Source of the DNA: RPRB01 sp035543115
Lineage (GTDB): Bacteria > Myxococcota > Myxococcia > Myxococcales > Myxococcaceae
Reading direction: 5' to 3'
Assembly (NCBI GenBank): GCA_035543115.1
Contig: DATKKF010000134.1
Coordinates: 8,506-72,505 of the forward strand
DNA: 64,000 nucleotides
This document shows positions 1 through 7,931 of this stretch, piece by piece. The position numbers and the translations under genes are program-made. Every line of letters starts with the position of its first letter. The stretch's first letter is position 1. The notes below the pieces were generated by a model. That model did no database searches. It worked only from the letters and a program-made list of their open reading frames with translations, and was not told the origin of the DNA.

Positions 1-213
1 GTGGCGGTGGCTCTCGTGCCCGGCCACGCCCGCTGGACGGTGGTCCTGCTCCTCGCCCTGGCGCTCGCGCAGGCGGCCTACTTCGCGCTCTACACCATGC
101 ACCTCTCGCGGGAGACGATTGCCCTGCGCCGGATGGCCGCCGGTCCGGGGCTGATCGCCGCGCTCTATGCCCTGGTGCTGGTCGCCGAGTCGGCCTGGAG
201 GCACTTCACGTGA
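1..213 (+). CDS. Cytochrome c oxidase subunit IV-like membrane protein (5' end may lie outside window)
   Basis: About 70 residues are visible, with two hydrophobic helices and the patch FALYTMHLS between them. That patch resembles the prokaryotic small subunit IV (COX4_pro) proteins that stabilise aa3/caa3 oxidases in the inner membrane. The family is usually around 100 residues, and this frame is open to the window edge, so the GTG at base 1 may not be the true start. The stop overlaps the next small gene and coxB-coxA-coxC follow, which supports the role. Identity rests on context plus a short motif. Confidence 0.6.
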   Translation: MAVALVPGHARWTVVLLLALALAQAAYFALYTMHLSRETIALRRMAAGPGLIAALYALVLVAESAWRHFT

Positions 214-374
214 CTACGCTGCATCTGCTGCTGCTCGCCTGTCCCGCCTGCGCGCGCAGCGCCGCCTCGCCCGGGGTGGCGGTGCTCCTGCCCGCATTGC
301 TCGGGACCCCATTCCTGGTGGCCGGCGCCGTCATCCTCGGCATCCGAAAGGTGTCCGGAGGAGGGCGACCGTGA
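210..374 (+). CDS. Small CPAC-containing membrane protein in cox operon
   Basis: A 54-residue frame starts at a GTG that overlaps the stop of the subunit IV-like gene and ends overlapping the coxB GTG, so it is tightly coupled on both sides. The N-terminus reads MTTLHLLLLACPACARS, a hydrophobic run ending in CPAC; a second hydrophobic helix (about residues 24-45) precedes a short basic tail. I do not recognise the family. The CxxC pair could bind copper or haem, or be part of a signal peptide. The overlap pattern is the main evidence that it is real. Confidence 0.5.
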   Translation: MTTLHLLLLACPACARSAASPGVAVLLPALLGTPFLVAGAVILGIRKVSGGGRP

Positions 375-1156
375 ACCTGCCACTCCTGCTGGCTGGCCCG
401 CTCGGCGTGGGGCTCCCGGTGGACGCCTCGAAAGAGGGTTGGCGGATCGACGAGATGATCATCGTCACCTCCCTCTTCGTGGGGCTGATCTTCCTGATCA
501 TGGTGGTGTGGATGGTCTGGTCCATCCTCCGCTATGGCCCCGAGCACGAGGCGGTGTTCGACCATGGCGCGCGCCGCAGCTCCTGGATCTGGACCGTCCT
601 CGTCGCCTTGCTGATCTTCGTGGTGGTCGACGGAGACCTGCTGGTCCGCACCCTGATCGCGGTCAACCGAATCTACTGGAACTTCGAGTGGGCGGAGCAG
701 CAAAGGAACGCGATCCGGGTGGAGGTCAACGCCCACCAGTGGGCCTGGTCCATCCGCTATGCGGGACCGGACGGGAAGTTCAACACCGCCGACGACGTGG
801 TCACCCTGAACGAGGTGGTGCTCCCGCTGGATGCGCCGGCCCTGTTCCAGGTCGGCTCGACCGACGTGCTGCACAGCTTCAACGTGCCCAACATGCGGAT
901 GAAGGTGGACGCGGTGCCCGGCACCATCAACCGGATGTGGTTCACTCCGGCAAAGGTCGGGGACTACGAGATCGGCTGCGCGCAGCACTGCGGCGCCAAC
1001 CACTACAAGATGCAGGGGATGGTGCACGTGGTCGAGCCGGCCCGCTTCCAGCAGTGGCTCGCCGCGGCCTCCGCCAACTCCCGCCAGGCTTACGACCCCC
1101 AGGACATCGGCGCCCAGTGGGGCTGGGACTGGGCAGAACACACGAGGGTCAGATGA
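371..1156 (+). CDS. coxB: Cytochrome c oxidase subunit II (CuA subunit)
   Basis: This 261-residue protein carries the CuA centre that accepts electrons from cytochrome c and passes them to subunit I. Two N-terminal helices (about residues 28-52 and 70-92) anchor a periplasmic cupredoxin domain. The CuA ligands are visible: a His in DVLHSFNVP and the C-x3-C-x3-H-x2-M set in CAQHCGANHYKM. The carbonyl-donor Glu usual between the cysteines is replaced by Gln. The segment DGKFNTADD after the aromatic WAW patch looks like an inserted calcium-type loop. The GTG at 371 was chosen because upstream in-frame sequence is not hydrophobic and overlaps the preceding gene. The stop overlaps coxA by 4 bases. 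Confidence 0.93.
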   Translation: MNLPLLLAGPLGVGLPVDASKEGWRIDEMIIVTSLFVGLIFLIMVVWMVWSILRYGPEHEAVFDHGARRSSWIWTVLVALLIFVVVDGDLLVRTLIAVNRIYWNFEWAEQQRNAIRVEVNAHQWAWSIRYAGPDGKFNTADDVVTLNEVVLPLDAPALFQVGSTDVLHSFNVPNMRMKVDAVPGTINRMWFTPAKVGDYEIGCAQHCGANHYKMQGMVHVVEPARFQQWLAAASANSRQAYDPQDIGAQWGWDWAEHTRVR

Positions 1157-2958
1157 TCGCCGAGGAGCACCTGGATCGCGAGGCGCTGGAGATGGCCGAG
1201 GCGCTCCAGCCCATCCACCACCCGCCGGAGACCTTCTTTCGCAAGTACATCTGGTCGCTGGACCACAAGGTCATCGCCAAGCAGTACCTCTGGGCCGGGC
1301 TGATCTTCCTCCTGGTGGGTGGCACGCTGGCCATGCTCATCCGCTGGCAGTGGGCGTTCCCGGGGCGGCCGGTACCGATCCTGGGGAGGGTCTTCCTCGG
1401 CGACTCGGGAGGGGTGATCGGCCCCGCGCAGTACATGCAGGTCTTCACCATGCATGGGCTGATCATGATCTTCTTCGCCATCACCCCGATCCTGATCGGC
1501 GCCTTCGGGAACTTCTGCATCCCCCTCCTGATCGGCGCCCGGGACATGGCCTTCCCCTGGCTGAACGCGCTGTCCTTCTGGGTCTTCGCGCTTTCGCTCT
1601 GTCTGGTGGTGGGCTCGTTCCTCGGGGACCTCGGCGCCGCCGGCGCAGGGTGGACGACCTATCCGCCGCTGTCCACCAACGTCGGAACGCCGGGGAGCGG
1701 CCAGACGCTGATGGTGGCGGCGGTCTTCGTCACCGGCGTGTCCTCGATCATGGGGGGCATCAACTACATCACCACCGTCATCCGGCTGCGGGCGCCCGGG
1801 ATGACCTACCTCCGCATGCCGCTCACCGTCTGGGGGCTCGTCCTCACCGCGGTGCTCAACGTGCTCTTCATCCCGGTGCTGGGTTCTGCGGCCCTCCTGC
1901 TCCTCTTCGACCGGCTGCTCGGCACCCAGTTCTACCTGGCAGGGCTGGCGACACAGGGAGGAGGGGATCCCATCCTCTTCCAGCACCTCTTCTGGATCTT
2001 CGGCCACCCCGAGGTCTACATCCTCATCCTTCCCGCCTGGGGAATCGTCGGCGACCTGCTGGCCTTCTTCAGCCGCAAGCCGGCGAACTGGTATCGGGGC
2101 TCGGTGCTGGCGATGGTGGCGGTCACCACGCTCAGCGCGGTGGTCTACGGGCACCACATGTTCACGACCGGGATCAACCCATTGCTCGGGCAAGGGTTCA
2201 TGATCCTGACGCTGATCATCAGCATCCCCGCCGAGCTGCTCTTCCTGAACTGGCTGCGCACCATCTGGAAGGGGTCGATCCGGCTCACCACCCCGATGCT
2301 CTTCGCGCTGGGGATGGTGTTCGTCTTCGGGCTCGGCGGGCTGACCGGCCTGTACCTGGGAGCAGTGGCCCCGGACCTCTATCTCCACGACACCATGTTC
2401 GTGGTGGGCCACTTCCACTTCACCATGGCCGCGGCCTCGTTCGTGGCCAGCTTCGCCGCGCTGTACTTCTGGTTCCCCAAGATGTTCGGCCGGTCGATGA
2501 GTGAGCCCTTGGGGAAGGCGCACTTCTGGATCACCGTGGTGGGCATCACCCTGGTGTTCGGGGGCCAGCTCCTCGTCGGCTACTCCGGGCAGCACCGGCG
2601 GCTGTACGACCCGTTCGTCTACCAGTACCTCCAGCCGCTCCGGGCCCTGAACCGCTACACCAGTTACGCGGCCTTCGCCCTCTTCGCCGGGCAGCTCCTG
2701 TTCATCTGGAACTTCTTCAACTCCCTGGTTCGCGGCCCGAAGGCCGAGGCCAACCCGTGGAAGGTGGGAACGCTGGAGTGGTCCATCCCCTCGCCGCCGC
2801 CGATACACAACTTCGATCACCTCCCCATCGTCCGCCGGGGGCCGCACGAGCTCTCCAGCCCCGAGGTCCGCAAGCGACTGGGACGCGACTGGATCGGCCA
2901 GGCGGAGGTGCTCCCGGACGAGCGCGACGTTCCTGCGGCGTCGCCGGCGCACGGGTGA
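1153..2958 (+). CDS. coxA: Cytochrome c oxidase subunit I (haem-copper catalytic subunit)
   Basis: The 601-residue catalytic subunit of an A-family oxidase reduces O2 to water in the inner membrane. Visible active-site elements are the low-spin haem His in MHGLIMIFF, the cross-linked HPEVY motif (His285, Glu287, Tyr289), the CuB histidine pair in YGHHMF and the haem ligands in VGHFHFTM. The D-channel entry motif GARDMAFPWLN is intact. In contrast, the K-channel helix reads IPAELLFLNW (residues 358-367), so the usual Thr and Lys positions are Ala360 and Leu363. The ATG at 1153 overlaps the coxB stop (ATGA). A long soluble C-terminal tail follows the last helix. Confidence 0.95.
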   Translation: MIAEEHLDREALEMAEALQPIHHPPETFFRKYIWSLDHKVIAKQYLWAGLIFLLVGGTLAMLIRWQWAFPGRPVPILGRVFLGDSGGVIGPAQYMQVFTMHGLIMIFFAITPILIGAFGNFCIPLLIGARDMAFPWLNALSFWVFALSLCLVVGSFLGDLGAAGAGWTTYPPLSTNVGTPGSGQTLMVAAVFVTGVSSIMGGINYITTVIRLRAPGMTYLRMPLTVWGLVLTAVLNVLFIPVLGSAALLLLFDRLLGTQFYLAGLATQGGGDPILFQHLFWIFGHPEVYILILPAWGIVGDLLAFFSRKPANWYRGSVLAMVAVTTLSAVVYGHHMFTTGINPLLGQGFMILTLIISIPAELLFLNWLRTIWKGSIRLTTPMLFALGMVFVFGLGGLTGLYLGAVAPDLYLHDTMFVVGHFHFTMAAASFVASFAALYFWFPKMFGRSMSEPLGKAHFWITVVGITLVFGGQLLVGYSGQHRRLYDPFVYQYLQPLRALNRYTSYAAFALFAGQLLFIWNFFNSLVRGPKAEANPWKVGTLEWSIPSPPPIHNFDHLPIVRRGPHELSSPEVRKRLGRDWIGQAEVLPDERDVPAASPAHG

Positions 2959-2965
2959 GCGACCG

Positions 2966-3568
2966 ATGACCTCCGGCGTCCTCCTCTACCGGCCGCCCCA
3001 CGCGCGCGACGAGGCGACCGCGCGGGTGGGGATGCTCCTCTTCCTCGGGAGCTGGGCGATGATGTTCGCCGCCCTCTTCTTCGCCCTGGGGGTGGTGCGC
3101 TGGCGGAGCCCGATGTGGCCGCCGGAGGAGGTGGGGCCTCTTCCGATCCGGTGGGCCGTGGTGAACACCGCTCTCCTCCTCGGCTCGAGCGCGGCGCTGG
3201 AGGTCGCGCTCCGGGCCGTCCGCGGGGGGAGGCTCGGGCGACTGCGAGGCGCCGCCGGGGGGGCTCTCCTCCTCGGCGTCGCGTTCCTCGGCAGCCAGTG
3301 CCTGCTCTTCCGCCGGATGGTCACCCTGGGGGTTCGCTGGGATGGCGGCGCATTCGGCGGCGCGGTCTTCGGGTTGTGCGGCTTCCACGCGCTGCACGCG
3401 GCGGTGGGGCTCGCCGGGCTCTCCGCGGTGCTCCTCGCGGCTCTCGGCGGCAGGCTTCAGCCGGCTCGCCATCTCCGGCTCCGCCTCTGGACCCAGTACT
3501 GGCACTTCGTGGGCGTGGTCTGGCTGATCCTCTTCCCGGCGGTCTTCGCCGGCACCGGCGGGGGCTGA
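2966..3568 (+). CDS. coxC: Cytochrome c oxidase subunit III
   Basis: A 200-residue, mostly hydrophobic protein with five predicted helices and family-typical patches: a Phe/Met-rich second helix (AMMFAALFFALG), a central GFHALHAAVGLAGL helix and the C-terminal WTQYWHFVGVVWLILFPAVF. Subunit III stabilises subunit I and proton uptake. The length fits the short five-helix form found in many bacteria. It starts 7 bases after the coxA stop and is followed 3 bases later by a cytochrome c gene, all on the same strand. Confidence 0.88.
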   Translation: MTSGVLLYRPPHARDEATARVGMLLFLGSWAMMFAALFFALGVVRWRSPMWPPEEVGPLPIRWAVVNTALLLGSSAALEVALRAVRGGRLGRLRGAAGGALLLGVAFLGSQCLLFRRMVTLGVRWDGGAFGGAVFGLCGFHALHAAVGLAGLSAVLLAALGGRLQPARHLRLRLWTQYWHFVGVVWLILFPAVFAGTGGG

Positions 3569-3571
3569 TCG

Positions 3572-4507
3572 ATGCGACGTCTGACCGCGTGCCTGCTCGG
3601 GCTGGCCGTCGCCGGCTGCTCCAAGGACACCCGACCCTTCAAGGCGCCGGTGAAGCTCGCGGGGAAGACGGTCCCCGCCGAGACGCTGAACCTCGGCCGA
3701 ACCGCCTATCTCCAGTACTGCCGGGCCTGCCACGGCGACCAGGGGAAGGGAGACGGCCCATCGGCCCCGGGGCTCCGGCCGCCGCCGCGCAACTTCACGC
3801 AAGGGGAGTTCAAGTTCGCCGGGGTGCTCGACCAGAAGCTCCCGCGGGACGAGGACCTGGTGCGCATCGTCCGGAGCAACCTGCACGGCACGGCGATGGT
3901 GGGGTGGGAGGTGCCGGACCGGGAGCTGAACGCGATCCTCCAGTACATCAAGACGCTCTCCGATGCCTGGAAGGACGACGACGCAGTCGGGGAACCGGTG
4001 GTCCCGGATCCGGACCCGTGGGGTCCGGGCAAGGAGGCCGAGGCCGTCGCCCGGGGGAAGCTCGTCTACCACGGCTTCGCGCAGTGCCTGAACTGCCATC
4101 CGGCGTACGCGACTCCTGCGGAGATCGACGCCGCCTCACGGCAGCTCAGCGGCCAGCCGAAGACCGACTTTCGCCCCGACATGTTCCTGCCCGAGATGAA
4201 GCCCAGCGACTACACCGCGCCGGACGGGAAGAGCGTGCAGCTGCTGCCGCCGGACTTCCTCCTCAATCCGGTGCGGTCGATCCAGCCGGGCACCGAGCTG
4301 ACCGACCTCTACCGGATCCTGGTGGCAGGGGTGACGGGCGCGGCGATGCCGGCGTGGGACCCGCAGGTCCTGCCGGACAAGAGTCGGGACGTCTGGGCGC
4401 TCGCCTACTACGTGCGCTCGCTCATCCGGATGCGGGGCACGGAGCAGGCCCTGGCCTTCAAGGCCCAGCTGGCACGCTCGGCACCCCACACCAAGGGACC
4501 TCAGTAG
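3572..4507 (+). CDS. Dihaem c-type cytochrome lipoprotein
   Basis: The 311-residue protein begins with a lipoprotein signal (LAVAGC, Cys16) and has two CxxCH haem motifs: CRACH near residue 50 and CLNCH near residue 173. Each is followed by a plausible Met axial ligand (TAMVGW and AAMPAW). It is therefore expected to be a membrane-anchored periplasmic dihaem cytochrome. Placed directly after coxC, it probably donates electrons to the oxidase or feeds its CuA subunit. The exact partner is not shown by sequence. Confidence 0.88.
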   Translation: MRRLTACLLGLAVAGCSKDTRPFKAPVKLAGKTVPAETLNLGRTAYLQYCRACHGDQGKGDGPSAPGLRPPPRNFTQGEFKFAGVLDQKLPRDEDLVRIVRSNLHGTAMVGWEVPDRELNAILQYIKTLSDAWKDDDAVGEPVVPDPDPWGPGKEAEAVARGKLVYHGFAQCLNCHPAYATPAEIDAASRQLSGQPKTDFRPDMFLPEMKPSDYTAPDGKSVQLLPPDFLLNPVRSIQPGTELTDLYRILVAGVTGAAMPAWDPQVLPDKSRDVWALAYYVRSLIRMRGTEQALAFKAQLARSAPHTKGPQ

Positions 4508-4511
4508 GGCG

Positions 4512-4727
4512 GTGGTCCGGCTCTCCACCGTTCATCGCGTGGTCATCACCTCCGCCGTGGCGGTGTGCCTCGGGGTGGCCCTCTTCGGCCTCACGCGCCC
4601 GGAGGGGCCCTCGCGAGGCGACTGGCAGGCGCTGGGCGTGACCGGGCTGTCGGTCGCGATCCTGCTCGGAAGCTATCTCGCCTGGTTCGTCGCCCGTCAC
4701 CGGCCGGGCGATTCGGACCGCCGCTGA
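4512..4727 (+). CDS. Small two-helix membrane protein, end of cox operon
   Basis: A 71-residue protein with two hydrophobic helices (about residues 8-26 and 42-61) separated by a short polar loop, and a basic tail. It starts at GTG 4512, five bases after the dihaem cytochrome stop, so it is likely co-transcribed with the oxidase genes. I cannot assign a family. Its 3' end overlaps the convergent MarR gene by 31 bases. Confidence 0.6.
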   Translation: MVRLSTVHRVVITSAVAVCLGVALFGLTRPEGPSRGDWQALGVTGLSVAILLGSYLAWFVARHRPGDSDRR

Positions 4728-5218
4728 GCCGGACGGCGCCGCGGGCCAGAGCCGGACTCGCCCCGCGCCGGGACCAGCCGCGGCTCGCCGATTCGCCGGA
4801 GGAGGCCCCGGAGGTGGTGCTGCTCCGTGACGTCCAGGACGCCCAGCACGTTCTCGCTCGCCCTGAGCACCAGGGGCTCCAGCTGCCGGTGCCAGCGACG
4901 CCCGGCAGGGGTGAGGGTGACGAGCCGCCGGCGCTGGTCGAGCGGGTCGAGCGCACGGGCGGTGAGGCCCCGGCGGTCCATGTCGTCGAGCAGCCTGGAG
5001 ATCCCGGCAGGGTGCTGGCCGGTGAGCTCCGAGAGGTCCTTCTGGCTCGTCGCGCGACGCTCGAGCAAGCGCGCCGCCACGACCCACGCGGCCATCGACT
5101 CATCGCGGCTGCCCAGCTCTCCCGAGGCCGCGGCGTACAGGACCCGGCGGGCCTTGGAGATCAACCGGGTCAGCTCGGGGAGGAGAGACGGCTTGCCGAC
5201 TGGCATGGTGAACTCCAT
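4697..5218 (-). CDS. MarR-family transcriptional regulator
   Basis: This 173-residue protein has the MarR winged-helix layout: an N-terminal dimerisation helix, a recognition helix region (SQKDLSELTGQHPAGISRLLDDMDRRGL) and the typical wing DPLDQRRRLVTLTPAGRR. MarR proteins bind palindromic operators and release on ligand binding or oxidation. The inner ATG at 5218 is preferred over the upstream TTG because the extra 22 residues are not MarR-like and cover a likely operator. Upstream lies a cation-efflux gene in the same orientation, a possible target. The C-terminal tail is Arg/Pro-rich and low complexity. Confidence 0.85.
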   Translation of the reverse strand: MEFTMPVGKPSLLPELTRLISKARRVLYAAASGELGSRDESMAAWVVAARLLERRATSQKDLSELTGQHPAGISRLLDDMDRRGLTARALDPLDQRRRLVTLTPAGRRWHRQLEPLVLRASENVLGVLDVTEQHHLRGLLRRIGEPRLVPARGESGSGPRRRPAQRRSESPGR

Positions 5219-5263
5219 CGTACGACCTTCCGACCGTGCTGGGAGGGGACACCGGACACCCGT

Positions 5264-5288
5264 TTCGTTGCGTGACCCCCACAACGAA
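5264..5288. promoter_or_regulatory. Inverted repeat, candidate MarR operator
   Basis: A perfect 7-bp inverted repeat, TTCGTTG at 5264-5270 and CAACGAA at 5282-5288, has an 11-base spacer. It sits 46-70 bases upstream of the MarR start. MarR regulators commonly autoregulate through such palindromes. Assignment is by position and symmetry only. Confidence 0.45.
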
Positions 5289-5323
5289 TCGGTAGGGGCC
5301 GGGAGGGTCGACCGTCACCCAGG

Positions 5324-5995
5324 TCAGTGCTCGAAGAAGACCTCCGGACCCCGCCGCACCCGCCGGACCAGGAGCCGGATCGACCAGACTCCCAGCCAGA
5401 TGCCGATGACCAGGCTGAGCGCCGGGTCCACCCAGCGCCAGCCAAACAGCGAGATGCAGCCGGCACCGACCAGTCCGGCGAGGGTCATCCCGCCGTCGGA
5501 CAGCTCGTGTGCCAGGGCCGCACGGAACGAGAAGTGCGTCGCCGCGGGATTCCGGAACAGCAGCGCCGAGCAGGTGTTGGCGGCGAGCCCGAGCAGCGAC
5601 ACCAGCATCGCCGCCGGGTTGGGCACCTCCTCCGGCGGGGCGATCAAGTGCTGCACGCTGATCCACACCACCCAGCCAGCGATGGCCACCACGATCAGGA
5701 GCACGCTCACCGCGCCCAGGTCCTCGCTCGCCCCGTGCAGCCGGCCGGGAGGAATCAAGAGGACCAGGAAGATGCCCAGGTGGGCCAGGAGGTGGACCGC
5801 GTCCGCGAGGAGGAACAGGCTCCCGCTGGCACGCGACGCCAGCAGCTCGATGGCCCCGGCGAGCACGGTGATGCCCGCGGCGAGCGCCACCCGGGCCGCG
5901 GGGACGTGGGAGAGGTGCTGGTGGTGGTCGTGAGGCGGGTGGGCGTCCAAGCCGGGAGCTATATGCCAGCCCCGCGCCCGGCGCTCGAAAGTCAC
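5324..5995 (-). CDS. Cation diffusion facilitator (CDF) family protein
   Basis: A 223-residue protein with a His-rich N-terminus (HPPHDHHQHLSH, residues 19-30) followed by about six hydrophobic helices, as in CDF zinc/cobalt/cadmium exporters. The helix-2 metal site reads DAVHLLAH (residues 65-72), giving HxxxH where HxxxD or DxxxD is usual. The helix-5 site HELSD keeps HxxxD. There is almost no C-terminal cytoplasmic domain, so it is a short CDF. It lies upstream of the MarR gene in the same orientation with a 105-base gap. The metal cannot be inferred reliably. Confidence 0.8.
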   Translation of the reverse strand: MTFERRARGWHIAPGLDAHPPHDHHQHLSHVPAARVALAAGITVLAGAIELLASRASGSLFLLADAVHLLAHLGIFLVLLIPPGRLHGASEDLGAVSVLLIVVAIAGWVVWISVQHLIAPPEEVPNPAAMLVSLLGLAANTCSALLFRNPAATHFSFRAALAHELSDGGMTLAGLVGAGCISLFGWRWVDPALSLVIGIWLGVWSIRLLVRRVRRGPEVFFEH

Positions 5996-6008
5996 GCCGG
6001 CGGGCGCC

Positions 6009-7793
6009 TCAGTGTGTCGCCCCCGCCGCCCCGGCCGGCGCCCGGGCGGTGGTGGACGGGCCAGGGCGGCCGAGCCCCAGCGCTTCGACCATCACCCGGA
6101 AGACCTCGGTGTTGTCCATGAATCCGTGGACCCGCTCCGAGCCCGGCCCGAGCGCGTCGAGCACCACGTCGTCCATGGTGTGCACTCCGCCCTCGGCGCT
6201 CCGGGGAAGGTTGCCCTCGGCGAGGACCGCCTGGGACGTCTTCTCGGCGGGGTTGGGGACGAAGCCCTTCCGGTCCGGGGCCGGCACCGTCGGCTCGCGC
6301 GGACCCTCCAGGGAAGGCTCGCGGCTCTCGTAGACGTCCGGCGTGTCGGAGAAGAACACCGCCAGCCGGCGGCTCACGTCCGGGCGGGCGGGGTAACCGT
6401 CGGCGTCGGGGGCCGGGTAGTCGGGGAAGCCTGCCTCGGCGTAGGTGCGGACGCGCTCCCGGGGAGGCCCGGGGAGCGAATCGTCCACCGAGCCGACGAT
6501 GGACAGCCCGTGGGTATGGTCGGCGGTGACCAGGATCAGCGTGTCGTTCCGCCGGGCGGCGAAGTCGCGGGCGACCTTCACCGCGTTGGAGAGCATGATG
6601 GTGTCCCAGGTCGCGCGCTCCCAGTCGAGCTTGTGACTGAACTTGTCGATCAGGCCCGCCTCCACCATCAGCACGAAGCCCTCCGGGTTGCGCGAGAGCA
6701 CGTCGATCGCCGCCCGGGTCATCTCGGTCAGGTCGGGCTGGTCCGGGAACGCCCCGACCGTTCCCCTCTTGAGGAAGCGCCGGTCCAGCACGCCGTCCAT
6801 GTTCTCGGGGTGGAAGAGCCCGAGCAGCTTCCGGGTGTCGGGTCCGGAGGCCACGGAGCTCAGCTCCCGCGCGGTGGTGACGATCGGGTAGCCGGCCTCG
6901 CGGTGGCGGGCCAGCGGATCCAGCCCGTCCTGGCGCTTGCTCCCCGGCGTCCCCGCGGGGAGGAAGTATGCCCCTCCTCCCCCGAGGAGCACGTCCACCC
7001 CCGCGTCGAGGAACATCGGGGCAATCTCCGCCTTCCGAGCACGGCGGCGGGTGTGAGCTACCATCGCCGCCGGCGTGGCGTCCTCCAGCTCGGCGTCGCT
7101 CACCACCCCCACCCCCATGCGCGTCCGCCGCTTCACCAGCTCGACCAGCGTCTCCACCCGGGGGTGCTCGAAGTCGTTCTCGGCGCGCGAGGCGTAGACA
7201 CCCATGGCGTTCAGCGCGCTCTTGTGGCCGGTGGTGTAGGCGCTCATCGAGTTGGCCGAGTCGGTGATGATCGAGTCCATGCCGCTCGTGCCCAGAAGCC
7301 CGGTGTGAGGGAACTCGTCGAAGGAGAGGACGCCCCTGAACTTGCCCTGGCTCATCCCGCGGGAGAGAAGCCGGGCCGCGGTCCGGTTCGCCGGCGAGAG
7401 TCCGTCGCCGATGAAGAGGATGACGTTCTTCGCCTTCCGCGGACCCGTTGCATAGACCTCCCAGCGGACCGCGAGCCTCTGCCCGCCGCCCGTTGCCACC
7501 ACCTCGACCGGACCGGCCCGGGTGATCGAGGCGCCCTGGAGCACCCAGGAGGTCACCGACTTGCCGTCCTCGCGCTCCAGCCACAGCCCCTGACGCCCGA
7601 AGACCGCCTCGGCGGGGCGGCCACCCACCGTCACCCGGATCTGCTCCTTCGGGACGACCTGATCGAACTCGACCTTGAGATCGAAGCGGCTGCCGGCGAG
7701 CACGGCCGCGCGATCGATCGGGTAGATGGCCCCCGCCCGGGCAAGACCGGCGAGGCAGAGGATCGAGAGCAGGCCAGCGGCGAGGCGGGTCAT
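6009..7793 (-). CDS. Secreted alkaline phosphatase
   Basis: A 594-residue member of the alkaline phosphatase superfamily. It starts with a signal peptide (MTRLAAGLLSILCLAGLARA) and an extra N-terminal domain of about 100 residues. The catalytic domain begins at KNVILFIGDG, with the Ser nucleophile in DSANSMSAYTTGHK and metal ligands in EAGLIDKFSH and TADHTHGL. It should hydrolyse phosphate monoesters in the periplasm or outside the cell. The ATG at 7793 was chosen because the signal peptide starts there; the in-frame extension to 7925 crosses a C11 run. A Pho-box-like repeat lies about 53 bases upstream. Confidence 0.9.
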   Translation of the reverse strand: MTRLAAGLLSILCLAGLARAGAIYPIDRAAVLAGSRFDLKVEFDQVVPKEQIRVTVGGRPAEAVFGRQGLWLEREDGKSVTSWVLQGASITRAGPVEVVATGGGQRLAVRWEVYATGPRKAKNVILFIGDGLSPANRTAARLLSRGMSQGKFRGVLSFDEFPHTGLLGTSGMDSIITDSANSMSAYTTGHKSALNAMGVYASRAENDFEHPRVETLVELVKRRTRMGVGVVSDAELEDATPAAMVAHTRRRARKAEIAPMFLDAGVDVLLGGGGAYFLPAGTPGSKRQDGLDPLARHREAGYPIVTTARELSSVASGPDTRKLLGLFHPENMDGVLDRRFLKRGTVGAFPDQPDLTEMTRAAIDVLSRNPEGFVLMVEAGLIDKFSHKLDWERATWDTIMLSNAVKVARDFAARRNDTLILVTADHTHGLSIVGSVDDSLPGPPRERVRTYAEAGFPDYPAPDADGYPARPDVSRRLAVFFSDTPDVYESREPSLEGPREPTVPAPDRKGFVPNPAEKTSQAVLAEGNLPRSAEGGVHTMDDVVLDALGPGSERVHGFMDNTEVFRVMVEALGLGRPGPSTTARAPAGAAGATH

Positions 7794-7843
7794 GCGGAGG
7801 CTCCGGGTCGGTGCGACGAGTTCCAGCAGGTGTCCTCCGTCCA

Positions 7844-7862
7844 GGTGACGAACCGATGACAC
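7844..7862 (-). promoter_or_regulatory. Pho-box-like direct repeat upstream of alkaline phosphatase
   Basis: On the gene strand this reads GTGTCATCGGTTCGTCACC. Two GTCA cores, in GTCATC and GTCACC, lie 11 bases apart, which matches the spacing and core of PhoB boxes (CTGTCAT repeats). It is 51-69 bases upstream of the phosphatase ATG. Binding by a PhoB-type regulator is inference. Confidence 0.5.
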
Positions 7863-7931
7863 CCACCCCCCCCCCCGGGAAGTCTCGCCGACCCCGCGGG
7901 CGGGTGCGAGCGCCGCAGCGCCCACCAGAGC

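Noticed and set aside
1090..2952. Long minus-strand ORF opposite coxA
   Set aside because: A product of low stop-codon frequency in GC-rich DNA; the predicted protein is Arg/Glu/His-rich and has no domain, while coxA is certain.
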